DNA of 64,000 nt from Terasakiella brassicae (GCF_014641495.1 NZ_BMHV01000011.1:62001-126000); one strand, 5' to 3'. Counted from the stretch's first letter, positions 53,428 to 61,835 are shown. Notes: generated by a model from the letters alone, not told the origin. Program-made: numbers and translations.

Positions 53428-53719
53428 GGTACACCTATCTCACAAACTGTCATAAAAGAGTCAAAACGACTATGACTTCTTTACGGGCATTCTGCCTAAT
53501 CTTCAAGCATGACTTTGTAAATTATTGTCGTTTTTTTGGGCATGTTTATAATAATAATTCGCAAATTAGATGATTGAAATGTAAATATTTTTTATTTAAC
53601 TGGTCTTACCAGTCTATGAAAAAAATAAGCTGGACCTAACTTTATAAATGTTCTAAGTTTTTTCGTAGCAGACCTAAAATTCCTTGGCACATACTTTCTT
53701 TTTTGAGGAGAAAAAGAAG
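53428..53719. promoter_or_regulatory. divergent promoter region of kor and DUF523 genes with a GntR-type operator candidate
   Basis: At 53599-53613 lies ACTGGT-CTT-ACCAGT, a perfect inverted repeat with a three-base spacer. TGGTnnnACCA is the core of FadR/PdhR-type GntR operators. It is about 172 bases upstream of the kor operon start and 106 bases upstream of the DUF523 gene, so it could control either. No GntR gene is in this window. The remaining sequence is AT-rich. Confidence 0.45.
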
Positions 53720-54673
53720 ATGGAACAGCTATTGAAAATTGGGGTATCCGCCTGCCTGTTGGGACAAGAGGTTCGATTTAACGGCGGTCATTGCAATCAT
53801 CGTTTCTTAACGCATTCTTTTTCTAAATATGCCGTGTTTGAACCGGTTTGCCCAGAAGTGGCAATCGGCATGGGTATTCCACGCAAATCGGTACGTCTGG
53901 AACGTGACGATGCCGACAGCAATATGGTGCGTATGATTGAACCCAAAAGCGGCCATGATTACACCGATGATATGGTTGCCTACAGTGCTGAAAAAGCGGC
54001 TGAGTTAAATGATTTAGACGGGTTTGTTTTTAAGAAAAATTCGCCAAGTTGTGGTGTGTTTCGTGTGAAAATCTATCAAAATGACCAACCGAGTGAACGT
54101 CGGGGAATCGGGTTGTTTGCTCAGGCTGTAATGGAACGCTATCCCGAATTACCAGTGGAAGAAGAAGGTCGCTTGTCTGATCCCTTCTTGCGGGAAAATT
54201 TTGTGGAACGGGTCTTTGCTTATCGCCGTGTCAAAGATTTATTTGATCGTAAATGGAGCCGCCGTGATGTCATTGAATTTCAAGCCCGCGAAAAACTGCT
54301 GTTGATGGCACATGCGCCGCATAAGGCAAAATTGCTGGGACAATTGGTTGGGCGGATTAAACAGTCTCAGCGTGATGATTTTGCAACGGCTTATATTCAG
54401 GCTTATATGGATTGTATGAATACAAACCCCAGTAAAGGCCGACATACCAATGCAATGATGCATATGGCGGGGTATTTGAAAAACAAGTTGAGCCAATCCG
54501 GTCGGGCGGAACTGGCATCTGTTATTTCTGATTATCGCAATGGCTATGTTCCGATGACTGTGCCGATGGCCTTGATGCAACATATGATCCGGCGTTTGGA
54601 AGAAGGCTATCTGGTCAATCAGACTTATCTGGCCCCTCACCCACGTGACCTTGCCTTACGCAATCATGTTTAA
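53720..54673 (+). CDS. DUF523 and DUF1722 domain protein (YbgA-like)
   Basis: A 317-residue protein with N-terminal DUF523 (IGVSACLLGQEVRFNGGH, NSPSCGVFRVK with conserved Cys residues) and C-terminal DUF1722 (FQAREKLLLMAHAPHKAKLLG, GRHTNAMMHMAGYLKNKLS). The E. coli relative YbgA lies near the photolyase gene, but the function is not established. ATG 53720 is preceded by GAGGAG and is preferred over the frame's first codon at 53684. The glutathione peroxidase gene begins 13 bases after its stop, so they are likely co-transcribed. Confidence 0.9.
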   Translation: MEQLLKIGVSACLLGQEVRFNGGHCNHRFLTHSFSKYAVFEPVCPEVAIGMGIPRKSVRLERDDADSNMVRMIEPKSGHDYTDDMVAYSAEKAAELNDLDGFVFKKNSPSCGVFRVKIYQNDQPSERRGIGLFAQAVMERYPELPVEEEGRLSDPFLRENFVERVFAYRRVKDLFDRKWSRRDVIEFQAREKLLLMAHAPHKAKLLGQLVGRIKQSQRDDFATAYIQAYMDCMNTNPSKGRHTNAMMHMAGYLKNKLSQSGRAELASVISDYRNGYVPMTVPMALMQHMIRRLEEGYLVNQTYLAPHPRDLALRNHV

Positions 54674-54686
54674 GGAAGGGGCTGTG

Positions 54687-55232
54687 ATGAAACGCTTATT
54701 TTTACTGATCTCTTTGATCGTGGGATTTACAATGACACAGGCCAAAGCCGAGACAACTGCGTTTGATTTTACCTTCGAAGATATTGATGGCAAAGACCTG
54801 CCCTTGTCTAAATTTACAGGCAAGACGGTAATGGTGGTCAATACGGCTTCTTATTGCGGTTTTACCAAACAGTATGATGCTTTGCAGGCTGTCTGGGCAA
54901 AATATCGGGACCGTGGATTGGTGGTGCTGGGGGTGCCGTCCAACGATTTTGGGCAACAGGAACCGGGAACGGAAAAAGAAATTAAGGAATTCTGCGAAGT
55001 GAATTTCAATATTGATTTTCCGATGACGCAAAAAGAAGTCGTGAGTGGTAAAAAGGCCCATCCATTTTATCAATGGGCGCGCAAGGAACTGGGCTTTGTT
55101 GCTGCCCCCAAATGGAATTTTCACAAATATCTGATTGATGGAAATGGCAGGCTCGTGGACTGGTTTGCCACAACAACAAAACCGAATTCCCCCAAGGTGA
55201 TTGCGGCCATTGAAAAGAGTTTGGGGCGCTAA
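54687..55232 (+). CDS. periplasmic glutathione peroxidase-like protein
   Basis: A 181-residue thiol peroxidase of the glutathione peroxidase family, with a signal peptide (TMTQAKAE) that sends it to the periplasm. The peroxidatic cysteine is in NTASYCGFTKQY (Cys form, not selenocysteine), the conserved Gln is in FGQQEPG and the Trp/Asn in KWNFHKYLID. It reduces hydroperoxides, using thioredoxin-like or glutathione donors. ATG 54687 is chosen after the AAGGAAGG site, giving the signal peptide at the N-terminus. The stop lies inside a GC-rich hairpin at 55223-55240. Confidence 0.92.
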   Translation: MKRLFLLISLIVGFTMTQAKAETTAFDFTFEDIDGKDLPLSKFTGKTVMVVNTASYCGFTKQYDALQAVWAKYRDRGLVVLGVPSNDFGQQEPGTEKEIKEFCEVNFNIDFPMTQKEVVSGKKAHPFYQWARKELGFVAAPKWNFHKYLIDGNGRLVDWFATTTKPNSPKVIAAIEKSLGR

Positions 55233-55250
55233 AACGCCCCTTCTCTCTCT
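55223..55250. terminator. terminator between convergent glutathione peroxidase and cytochrome genes
   Basis: GGGGCG (55223-55228) pairs with CGCCCC (55235-55240) around CTAAAA, followed by TTCTCTCTCT; it overlaps the gpx stop codon. Of medium strength because the T run is broken. Confidence 0.6.
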
Positions 55251-55251
55251 G

Positions 55252-55845
55252 CTATTTCATACCGCTGATGTATGTGGCGAGGGCTTGAATTTCCATTTCG
55301 GTCAGCTTGGAGGCAATGGAGTGCATGACCGCGTTATCATTGGTTCGATTGCGGTTATGGAATTCGGTAAGCTGATCGGCAAGGTAACGTTTGTGTTGAC
55401 CTGCCAGTCGCGGTAATTTTTGTGTCCCTTTACCCTCGTCCCCATGACAGGTTTTACACGCAGTAACGCCTGAATATTTGTTTCCGTTCATGTAAAGATA
55501 TTGACCAACGGCGGCAAATTCTTCATCGCGCACGCGGTGGGAAAGCGGCGGTTTGGCTGCAAAATATTTGCCAAGTGCGACCATTTCATCCGGTGTCAGG
55601 TCTTGTGCCATTTCATTCATGGTGCCTGTACGTCGCCCGGCTTGAAAATCAGCCAGTTGTTTGGCGATATATTCTTCATGTTGGGCGGCAAGTCGGGGAT
55701 AAATCGCACTGGAACTTTCCCCTTCTGTACCGTGGCACAAATGGCATTTTTCTTCGACGATTTCGATGGCACGATCCATATCGGCGCCAAAGGCCGATTG
55801 TGTACCCATAAAAAGGGTGGAAATCAAAAAGGCACGTTTAAACAT
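55252..55845 (-). CDS. periplasmic dihaem cytochrome c4
   Basis: A 197-residue exported protein with two class I cytochrome domains: CHLCH in the first and CKTCH in the second. The paired PRLAAQHEEYIAKQL and PRLAGQHKRYLADQL segments show internal duplication, as in cytochrome c4. Methionines in MNEMAQ and AVMHSI are likely axial ligands. It carries electrons to cbb3-type or other terminal oxidases (family knowledge). It is 80 bases downstream of the SUMF1-like gene on the same strand. Confidence 0.92.
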   Translation of the reverse strand: MFKRAFLISTLFMGTQSAFGADMDRAIEIVEEKCHLCHGTEGESSSAIYPRLAAQHEEYIAKQLADFQAGRRTGTMNEMAQDLTPDEMVALGKYFAAKPPLSHRVRDEEFAAVGQYLYMNGNKYSGVTACKTCHGDEGKGTQKLPRLAGQHKRYLADQLTEFHNRNRTNDNAVMHSIASKLTEMEIQALATYISGMK

Positions 55846-55925
55846 ATGTTGTTTATCCCCTGTGAAGCGATTTTGTTGTTTATAGCAGAAAATAAAGGGT
55901 TTTGGGATGGGGAAAACGTATGAGT

Positions 55926-57431
55926 TTATGGATCTAACCTTGTAATTTCCTGATCATCCAGTTCACGCAAAACCCGAAATCCGGTATCGTCGCTACGCCG
56001 TGTCGGGAAATCGCGCCATCGGTTGGATGTGCGGATTTCTTTGGGCGGGAAGCTCCAGCCACCGCCGCGAATAACCCGTTTGCCGCATCCGGCGGGATTT
56101 TGATAGGCGGTGCCGTCCAGTCCGATCCCTTCAAATTGATCGTTCCAGCAATCTTCCACCCATTCAAATACATTGCCGCTGGTATCGAACAGGCCGAACT
56201 GATTGGGGGCAAATCGTCCGACTGGTGCGGTTTTTTCACTATCCCAAATACTGCCACACCCTGCGCAATTGGCGAGACCTTTACCCAGCTTATCCCCCCA
56301 AGGATAAGGTGTCGTGGTTCCTGCGCGCGATATATATTCCCATTCAGCATCGCTGGGTAAGCGGTAGGTATGTCCGGTTTTTTCACTGAGCCAGCGGGTA
56401 TAGGCTTTGGCCTCTTCCCATGCGACATTGATGACGGGACGCCGTCCCCTGCCCCATGCGGAATCTTCCGGGGGGACGCACTTCGTTTCCCGACAATATC
56501 GGGCGTATTCGGCAAAGGTAATTTCAAAGACCCCAATGGCAAAAGGTTTGGTTAAGGTGACGGGTTGGATCGGTTTTTCGTCAAAGTCACCATTGGCGTC
56601 GCCGCGCAGATAACTGCCCGGTTTGATCAGGCGCAAAAGTGGCCCGCTGCTGCCATCGACAAAATGATCACGTAAGGTCTTTTTACGCATTTCAGGTTTG
56701 AAACCAGATACCAATAGCTTTTCTGGTTGATCATTGCGGATATAATCGCTTTTAAATTCAATAGCCTGTATGGATTTTAAATCCAGTTGCAGGGTGTTTC
56801 CGTTTAAATCGGTGAGTGTAAAATCTGTTTCAGCATGTAAGCCGCTCAGCCAGGATTGATCGTTTCGTCGGCGCAAACGAATTTTAAGAACTTCTTCATC
56901 CTCGGAATAAGTCAGGTCCAGTAGGTCGGCCTCTGTGCTGGGTAAAATAGCGGTTTGTCCATTCTGATCAACCCGGAACAAGGTGGCTGTATGATAGCCT
57001 AAAAAGACATCGCCATTGTTCATTTCGATAATATCAGGGGTGGCTTCTAACGGTTTTCTTTGGGCGCGTTCTTTGCGGCTGTGTTCAAATTCAATCAATT
57101 GAATTTCGGCTTTGTCCAAGGGAAGATCGGGACCCAAGGCACGGCTGGTGACAAATGTGTTTTCTTTTATCTGCCCGCTGAAGACTTCGCCATCAATTGT
57201 CGTGACGCGATCTTTTGCCTGTGGTGTGGGCGCAAAGAAAATATGTGTTAGTCTATCGCGTGTCAGCGTTATGTCGCCATAGTCGGTGGCAAGTTGAATT
57301 GTTTTTTGTGCGATAATTCCGTTATGGAATTCGCCGCGTCGTGTCTGAATAACATCGGCCCAAACAGTGTGGGCGAATGTGATGGCGGATAGAACAGAAG
57401 CTGCAATCAGGCAACGTTTTTTTGTTTTCAT
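55926..57431 (-). CDS. secreted SUMF1-fold protein with repeated N-terminal modules
   Basis: A 501-residue exported protein (signal peptide ends near residue 25, HTVWAD). Residues ~265-490 form a formylglycine-generating-enzyme/SUMF1 fold (GVFEITFAEYARYCRE, YRLPSDAEWEYISRAG, GNVFEWVEDCWN, RVIRGGGW, TGFRVLRE). The catalytic Cys pair of true FGE after RGGGW is absent (SFPPKEIRTSNRW instead), so formylglycine formation is unlikely. The N-terminal half has four similar beta modules of ~40 residues (starting about 28, 77, 135 and 203), each with a [ND]G[DE] turn and ending in an LxxIxF strand. Function unknown; it may bind a surface or extracellular partner. Confidence 0.8.
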   Translation of the reverse strand: MKTKKRCLIAASVLSAITFAHTVWADVIQTRRGEFHNGIIAQKTIQLATDYGDITLTRDRLTHIFFAPTPQAKDRVTTIDGEVFSGQIKENTFVTSRALGPDLPLDKAEIQLIEFEHSRKERAQRKPLEATPDIIEMNNGDVFLGYHTATLFRVDQNGQTAILPSTEADLLDLTYSEDEEVLKIRLRRRNDQSWLSGLHAETDFTLTDLNGNTLQLDLKSIQAIEFKSDYIRNDQPEKLLVSGFKPEMRKKTLRDHFVDGSSGPLLRLIKPGSYLRGDANGDFDEKPIQPVTLTKPFAIGVFEITFAEYARYCRETKCVPPEDSAWGRGRRPVINVAWEEAKAYTRWLSEKTGHTYRLPSDAEWEYISRAGTTTPYPWGDKLGKGLANCAGCGSIWDSEKTAPVGRFAPNQFGLFDTSGNVFEWVEDCWNDQFEGIGLDGTAYQNPAGCGKRVIRGGGWSFPPKEIRTSNRWRDFPTRRSDDTGFRVLRELDDQEITRLDP

Positions 57432-57446
57432 TGGCCTTCCTCCCCA

Positions 57447-57472
57447 CGTGTATAATACGCATTAATTACACG
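57447..57472 (-). promoter_or_regulatory. inverted repeat with a -10-like element upstream of the SUMF1-like gene
   Basis: CGTGTA (57447-57452) is mirrored by TACACG (57467-57472), 16-41 bases upstream of the ATG. The minus strand inside the repeat contains TATTAT, a fair -10 box. It looks like an operator over a promoter, with no assigned regulator. Confidence 0.35.
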
Positions 57473-57497
57473 AGTGGAAAGTGTGCTTTTCTAGAAA

Positions 57498-57532
57498 ACA
57501 AAACGGCCTTGCACCGGATGATACAAGGCCAT
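57498..57532 (-). terminator. terminator after the bacterioferritin pair
   Basis: GGCCTTG (57505-57511) pairs with CAAGGCC (57524-57530); on the minus strand the stem is followed by GTTTTGTTTTC. It closes the bfr transcript before the SUMF1-like gene. Confidence 0.85.
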
Positions 57533-57560
57533 TTAGGAATGTCCGTATAAATCCGCAGTT

Positions 57561-58031
57561 TTAAGAGGATTTGGACTGAATGTAGTTTTTGAGACCCATT
57601 TTATCGATCAGGCCAAGCTGTTTTTCCAGCCAATAGGTGTGATCGTCTTCTGTGTCTTTCAGCAGGTCAATCAGCATTTGACGAGAAACGTAATCTTGTT
57701 CCTTCTCACATAGGGCAATAACCTTTTTCAGCTCTTTACCGACCATGAGTTCATATTCAAGATCGTTTTGCAGCATGGTGGGAACGTCTTTGCCGATTTT
57801 CAGCGCATCGCGTGCGGCAACGTCCGGTGTACCTTCCAAAAACAGGATACGCTCCACAATACGGGCTGCATGTTCCAGTTCTTCTTCCTGTTCATGTTTC
57901 AGGCGTTCGAACAATTCACTCATGCCCCAATCGTCATACATGCGCGAATGGATGAAATATTGATCCGCAGCACTCATTTCGTGGGCAAGAAGGCCGTTCA
58001 GAGCCTCAATAACCTTTTTGTTGCCTTTCAT
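57561..58031 (-). CDS. bfr: bacterioferritin subunit, ferroxidase-active, lacking the haem methionine
   Basis: A 156-residue ferritin-like four-helix protein that oxidises and stores iron as a 24-mer. By alignment in my head to E. coli Bfr, all ferroxidase ligands are kept (Glu18 in AHEMS, Glu51 and His54 in EELEHA, Glu94 in LEYEL, Glu127 and His130 in TEDDH), with Tyr25 in DQYF. The haem ligand Met52 is replaced by Leu. It is 17 bases downstream of a second bfr, so the two subunits are made together. Confidence 0.93.
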   Translation of the reverse strand: MKGNKKVIEALNGLLAHEMSAADQYFIHSRMYDDWGMSELFERLKHEQEEELEHAARIVERILFLEGTPDVAARDALKIGKDVPTMLQNDLEYELMVGKELKKVIALCEKEQDYVSRQMLIDLLKDTEDDHTYWLEKQLGLIDKMGLKNYIQSKSS

Positions 58032-58048
58032 TTGATCGGCTCCTTATC

Positions 58049-58513
58049 TTACGTCTGTGATTGAATGTAGTTTTGCAGACCTTGCTCTTTGATCTGCCAT
58101 TGCTGGGTTTCCAGCCAGTCGAGGAATTCTTCTTCATCTTCGATGATGTCATCCAGAAGATCGCGCGAAACGAAATCGCTTTCAGCTTCGCAAAGTGCGA
58201 TGGCTGCGCGCAAGTCTTGCAACATGGGATCCAGAAGGTCCATTTCACACTGGATAATTTCTTCGGTATTTTCACCAATGCGTAATTTACCAAGGCTTTG
58301 CAAGTTGGGCAGACCTTCTAAAAACAGAATGCGTTCAATCAGCTTGTCCGCCTGTTTCATGTCTTTGATGGATTTTTTGTATTCTTTGCTACCGATCTCG
58401 CCCATTCCCCAGTCGTTAAACATACGTGAATGCAAGAACGTTTGGTTAATGGAAACCAATTCGTTGCCCAGAATTTTATTGAGTTGGGCAATGACTTTTG
58501 GACTGCCTTTCAT
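58049..58513 (-). CDS. bfr: bacterioferritin subunit, haem-type, without ferroxidase ligands
   Basis: A 154-residue bacterioferritin. Met52, the haem-bridging ligand, is kept in IKDMKQAD, but the ferroxidase centre is lost: Glu51 becomes Asp, His54 becomes Gln, Glu94 becomes Leu, His130 becomes Phe, and Tyr25 becomes Thr. It complements the next subunit, which has the opposite set. Paired subunits of this kind are known in Magnetospirillum and Neisseria and probably form mixed 24-mers (from family knowledge). A Fur-like palindrome lies about 111 bases upstream. Confidence 0.93.
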   Translation of the reverse strand: MKGSPKVIAQLNKILGNELVSINQTFLHSRMFNDWGMGEIGSKEYKKSIKDMKQADKLIERILFLEGLPNLQSLGKLRIGENTEEIIQCEMDLLDPMLQDLRAAIALCEAESDFVSRDLLDDIIEDEEEFLDWLETQQWQIKEQGLQNYIQSQT

Positions 58514-58623
58514 TTTGTTTTCCTTTCAGGGGTCGCGAAATATTGTTGAGCCCATGATATGTGTATTTGTTGAGAATAAACAAGGGGTAAATATAAAAAA
58601 GTTTAATAAATTCAATGATTTGG

Positions 58624-58640
58624 TTAATAATGATTATTAA
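58624..58640. promoter_or_regulatory. 17-base perfect palindrome upstream of the bacterioferritin operon
   Basis: TTAATAAT-G-ATTATTAA, an 8-base perfect inverted repeat with a single central base, resembling a Fur/Mur-type iron box (AT-rich with ATAAT and ATTAT halves). It is 111 bases upstream of the first bfr start and ends just before the neighbouring gene's stop codon. Binding by Fur or a relative is inferred. Confidence 0.55.
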
Positions 58641-58642
58641 TT

Positions 58643-59872
58643 CTAATCGCGTTTCAGTTCTTGCTTATGTACGTAGTAGCTCTGTTCTCCCATCATGCGG
58701 GACGGAAAAACTTTGGTTTCAGAAAGGTTTGAAGGGGCCGTTGTACTGACATCCCATAGGGGGAAATCCACTTGATAAGGGTAATATTTGTCAAAGACAT
58801 GGCTATTGGGAAGTCGCTCACGAAGGTAATGGACACCATGATGGGTTATCACCTTATCGGCACTTTCCTGTAGCAGGTGTTGCCGTGTGAGTTCTAAGGG
58901 GGACAGTCGGGGGGAATGGATGTTCATTTGATTCGAAATGAAAACTTGCAAAGCGATAAGGCTATAAAGGGCGATTTTATTTATAAGATGATCGGTTTTT
59001 GCGATGAATATGAGGCTTAAAATCAAAGGTAAAGCCAAGTGACGCAAGTTTTCTGGGTTTTGGAATAGCAAAATCCACCCCCACCCGAATATGACGATAA
59101 AGAGCAAAATGCTTTTACGATGAGGATAGACGCTGAAGGCCAAACCAAGACTGAGAGCTGAGAAATAGGCTACCCCGCCGGGTATGCGGGAAAAGCTGTC
59201 AAACCAGGACAGCTTGCTGGTACTGAGTGTTGTATTTCCCCATAAAAGGAAATGTCCTTCGATAAAGCGCCATCCTTCCCACACAAGTGGCATTTGTTCG
59301 ATGGCGAGCAGGCCGAGCAGAAACAGCAAGCACAGTATGGCACAGGCAAGAACAAATGGAAGGGCAGCTTTTTTGTCTTTGACGATTGCCGCAATTATAA
59401 AGATTGCCGCAAAAATAACAAAGGAAGGACGACAGGCCAAAGCCCCGCCGAGTAACAGGCCGCTGACCGTAAAATTACCTTTTCGATATTGCCAGAAGGA
59501 TGCAAGAAAAAAGGCAATGCCCGCCCCATCAGACATGAGGCTTAGCCCCAAATATGGCAAAAGCGGCATGCTGAGTGCGCATAGAAACACGGCAAGACGG
59601 TTTTTTTCCACACACAAGAGGCACAGGACGGGAATGGCAAGTGCCATTGAGAGGGAGAGAAAAGACAGGGCGTTTAGCGGACTAAGGCCAAGGCTATAGA
59701 ACGCTTTACCGAGCAGGATAAAGCCCGGATAACCGGGAAAGTGCGGTCTGAATTCCAGAATACTGAACCGTTCGATACCACGTAAGAAAAAATAGGCATC
59801 ATCGTTTGACAGAGAGGGCGCAAATGAAAATAGCCAAACAGCCAAGGCCCCATAAAGGGTGCAGGCGATCAT
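58643..59872 (-). CDS. polytopic membrane protein, GT-C-like
   Basis: A 409-residue protein with about ten hydrophobic segments. The first periplasmic loop has SLSNDDAYFFLRGIERFSILEFRPHFPGYPGF, with an acidic pair after the first helix, as in GT-C glycosyltransferases and related lipid-modifying enzymes. No further signature. The start is ATG 59872, which has a GGGGG site and leaves a 13-base gap to the upstream gene (an in-frame TTG at 59899 would overlap it). It is the last gene of the operon with the secreted protein, flavoprotein and multihaem cytochrome. Acceptor unknown. Confidence 0.65.
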   Translation of the reverse strand: MIACTLYGALAVWLFSFAPSLSNDDAYFFLRGIERFSILEFRPHFPGYPGFILLGKAFYSLGLSPLNALSFLSLSMALAIPVLCLLCVEKNRLAVFLCALSMPLLPYLGLSLMSDGAGIAFFLASFWQYRKGNFTVSGLLLGGALACRPSFVIFAAIFIIAAIVKDKKAALPFVLACAILCLLFLLGLLAIEQMPLVWEGWRFIEGHFLLWGNTTLSTSKLSWFDSFSRIPGGVAYFSALSLGLAFSVYPHRKSILLFIVIFGWGWILLFQNPENLRHLALPLILSLIFIAKTDHLINKIALYSLIALQVFISNQMNIHSPRLSPLELTRQHLLQESADKVITHHGVHYLRERLPNSHVFDKYYPYQVDFPLWDVSTTAPSNLSETKVFPSRMMGEQSYYVHKQELKRD

Positions 59873-59885
59873 CCAGCCCCCTGCC

Positions 59886-60443
59886 CTAAAGCTTGGCAAA
59901 TTCTTTCACCAACTGATCAAGTGCCTGTTGATATGCCTTTGGGTCGGCAGGCGTTTGCCCTGCGCCAAATACGCCGGGCTTGCCTATGGCATTCAGACAG
60001 TCTTGTAAGATTTTTTCGATGGTGTGTGCTTGTGTTTTGGGCAATTCCGGCTCAATTACGCTAAAGAAACGCTTGGACTTCATCACCATGACTTTGGCAC
60101 TTTGATAGTTATCAAGGTTACGTGCGGCGATAAGGAGGCGGCGTTGAATTTCGGCCGCATATAAGCGATGAATATTGTGAAGGACGGCTTTTTGATCTTT
60201 TTGTTCAACAGCTTTTTTGAAATTGCTAAACAAGGGCTTATCGAATTTATGTGACAAAAACTCGATATCGTCTTTCATCAGGTTGAAATATTTAACAACT
60301 TTATCGAAATCATGTTTCTGAAATCCGCTGACGATCCCGTTACGCCCATCGATCAGGGGTTCTTTGCCGGCAGCGGAATAGGAATAGGCGCTGGCATGTC
60401 CTGAAAGGGTAAAACCAAGCAGAAGAATGAGAAGAAAGCGCAT
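59886..60443 (-). CDS. small secreted protein of unknown function
   Basis: A 185-residue exported protein, not recognised. Signal peptide RFLLILLLGFTLSGHASAY, then a predicted mostly helical mature part rich in Lys, Phe and Asp, with no cysteine apart from one (QDCLNAIGKPG). KLFSNFKK-like and AEIQRRLLIAARNLDNY segments suggest amphipathic helices. No lipobox. The ribosome site AGGAG precedes ATG 60443. It lies nine bases after the flavoprotein gene; its place between a flavoprotein and a GT-C-like protein hints at a periplasmic partner role (inference). Confidence 0.6.
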   Translation of the reverse strand: MRFLLILLLGFTLSGHASAYSYSAAGKEPLIDGRNGIVSGFQKHDFDKVVKYFNLMKDDIEFLSHKFDKPLFSNFKKAVEQKDQKAVLHNIHRLYAAEIQRRLLIAARNLDNYQSAKVMVMKSKRFFSVIEPELPKTQAHTIEKILQDCLNAIGKPGVFGAGQTPADPKAYQQALDQLVKEFAKL

Positions 60444-60452
60444 GATATTCTC

Positions 60453-61835
60453 CTAAGCGACACTTTGGGTCTCAATGACCGTGCGTTCGTTGCGGTGATC
60501 AAAAATGGCACGGCGGCAGTCTTGGCCGTTCAGAACACTGCGTGCCGCCATTTGGCCCATTTCCATTGCGGTATCTGTGAAGATATAGCGAAATGTTGCC
60601 TGTCGTCCACATTGAATAAGGTTGTTAAATGGGGCGAGATAGGCAATGGCTTTTTCCCGTTCGATCTCGTAGCCCACAGACATCAACGGATAGGCCTGTG
60701 CTCCGAAAGTGGAAAAATATTCCCCTGTCGCCAGCTTGGATGGAACGCCAAGGCGATCCAAATCGATGCAAGCGCGTTTAAACAGGTCGGCATCACTCAT
60801 GTTCCACAAGTCACTGTCCGGATCACAGGGAATTTCTAACATGAGGGAGCTATGCCCCGTCGGTGACATATAGGGGGAACGCCGTTTGGGTTCTTGCAGG
60901 CGGGTTGCCATGATGTGCGGATCAGATAGATATTGCCATGTGTTATCCGAAATATTTTCTGTTTCCATCGGCATGCAGAAAAAACGCACACCGCGAAACT
61001 TTAAAGCGCTGGTCCCACCACACAATCTTACCATATCGGGTAAGGATATTGTCGAAATGTATTGATCTGCAACGATTTTTTCACCATTGGCAAAAAGGGC
61101 GGTGATTTGATTTTGGTTACATTCCATCCCATCAATTTGCGTCTCATAACGGATTGTCCCGCCGAGGCGTTCGAATTCACGGGCGATTTTTTCAAAGATA
61201 ACGCCAAAGCCATATTTGGGATAGCGGTACGAATGAGCATAGGTGCGCGGTGTCGCATCGCGCGTTGGCAGCAGGCGGCGTGCAACATCTTTTAAATCCA
61301 GCAGGCTGATGCGTTGGGAGGCCCAATCGGCAGACAGGTTTTTAGGATCAATCCCCCAAAGTTTTGCCGTATAACCTTCGAAGAAATTACGATAGAGCGT
61401 TTTGCCAAAACGGCTTTCGATCCATGTGGCAAAGCTGGTGTTGTCCGGTTTTTGAAAGGGCAAGGTCGCCAAATCCAGCCCTGCGCCAGCCAATAACGCA
61501 GTTGGGGCTGTCTTTAACAAATTCCCAAGGGCGAGCGGATAGGCATAGGTGCGACCACGAAAGCGAATGACGCTTTTGCGATAGGCCGTTAAAAGATCAT
61601 CCCCGACCAAATCTTCAACCAGTTGCAGCAAGTCGGGATCATGGGTGATGAAACGATGACCACCAAAATCAAAACGATACGTACCGTGTTTGCCTTCAAA
61701 GACTGTGGTGCCACATAATCCGCCTTCAACCTTGCGCTTTTCATACAAGGTGACCGTCTTGCCTGCCTTTGCCAGTTCATAAGCGGCCATAAGGCCCGCT
61801 GGCCCGGCACCCAATACAGCGATGGTTTCAACCAT
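60453..61835 (-). CDS. FAD-dependent oxidoreductase, UDP-galactopyranose-mutase/HemY-like
   Basis: A 460-residue flavoprotein with an N-terminal FAD site (AVLGAGPAGLMAAYELAKAG, then EKRKVEGGLCG), FDFGGHRFITHDPD, and the NFFEGYTAKLWGIDPKNLSADW block seen in amine-oxidase, protoporphyrinogen-oxidase-like and UGM-like proteins of glycan and lipid clusters. No signal peptide, so cytoplasmic. It starts one base after the multihaem cytochrome stop. Substrate unknown; a role in modifying a lipid or sugar used by the GT-C-like protein is one reading. Confidence 0.8.
   Translation of the reverse strand: MVETIAVLGAGPAGLMAAYELAKAGKTVTLYEKRKVEGGLCGTTVFEGKHGTYRFDFGGHRFITHDPDLLQLVEDLVGDDLLTAYRKSVIRFRGRTYAYPLALGNLLKTAPTALLAGAGLDLATLPFQKPDNTSFATWIESRFGKTLYRNFFEGYTAKLWGIDPKNLSADWASQRISLLDLKDVARRLLPTRDATPRTYAHSYRYPKYGFGVIFEKIAREFERLGGTIRYETQIDGMECNQNQITALFANGEKIVADQYISTISLPDMVRLCGGTSALKFRGVRFFCMPMETENISDNTWQYLSDPHIMATRLQEPKRRSPYMSPTGHSSLMLEIPCDPDSDLWNMSDADLFKRACIDLDRLGVPSKLATGEYFSTFGAQAYPLMSVGYEIEREKAIAYLAPFNNLIQCGRQATFRYIFTDTAMEMGQMAARSVLNGQDCRRAIFDHRNERTVIETQSVA

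Noticed and set aside
53680-53700. Sigma-54 type promoter (TTGGCAC) before the DUF523 gene
   Set aside because: The second half reads TTTCT instead of TTGC at the right spacing, so the -12 element does not fit.
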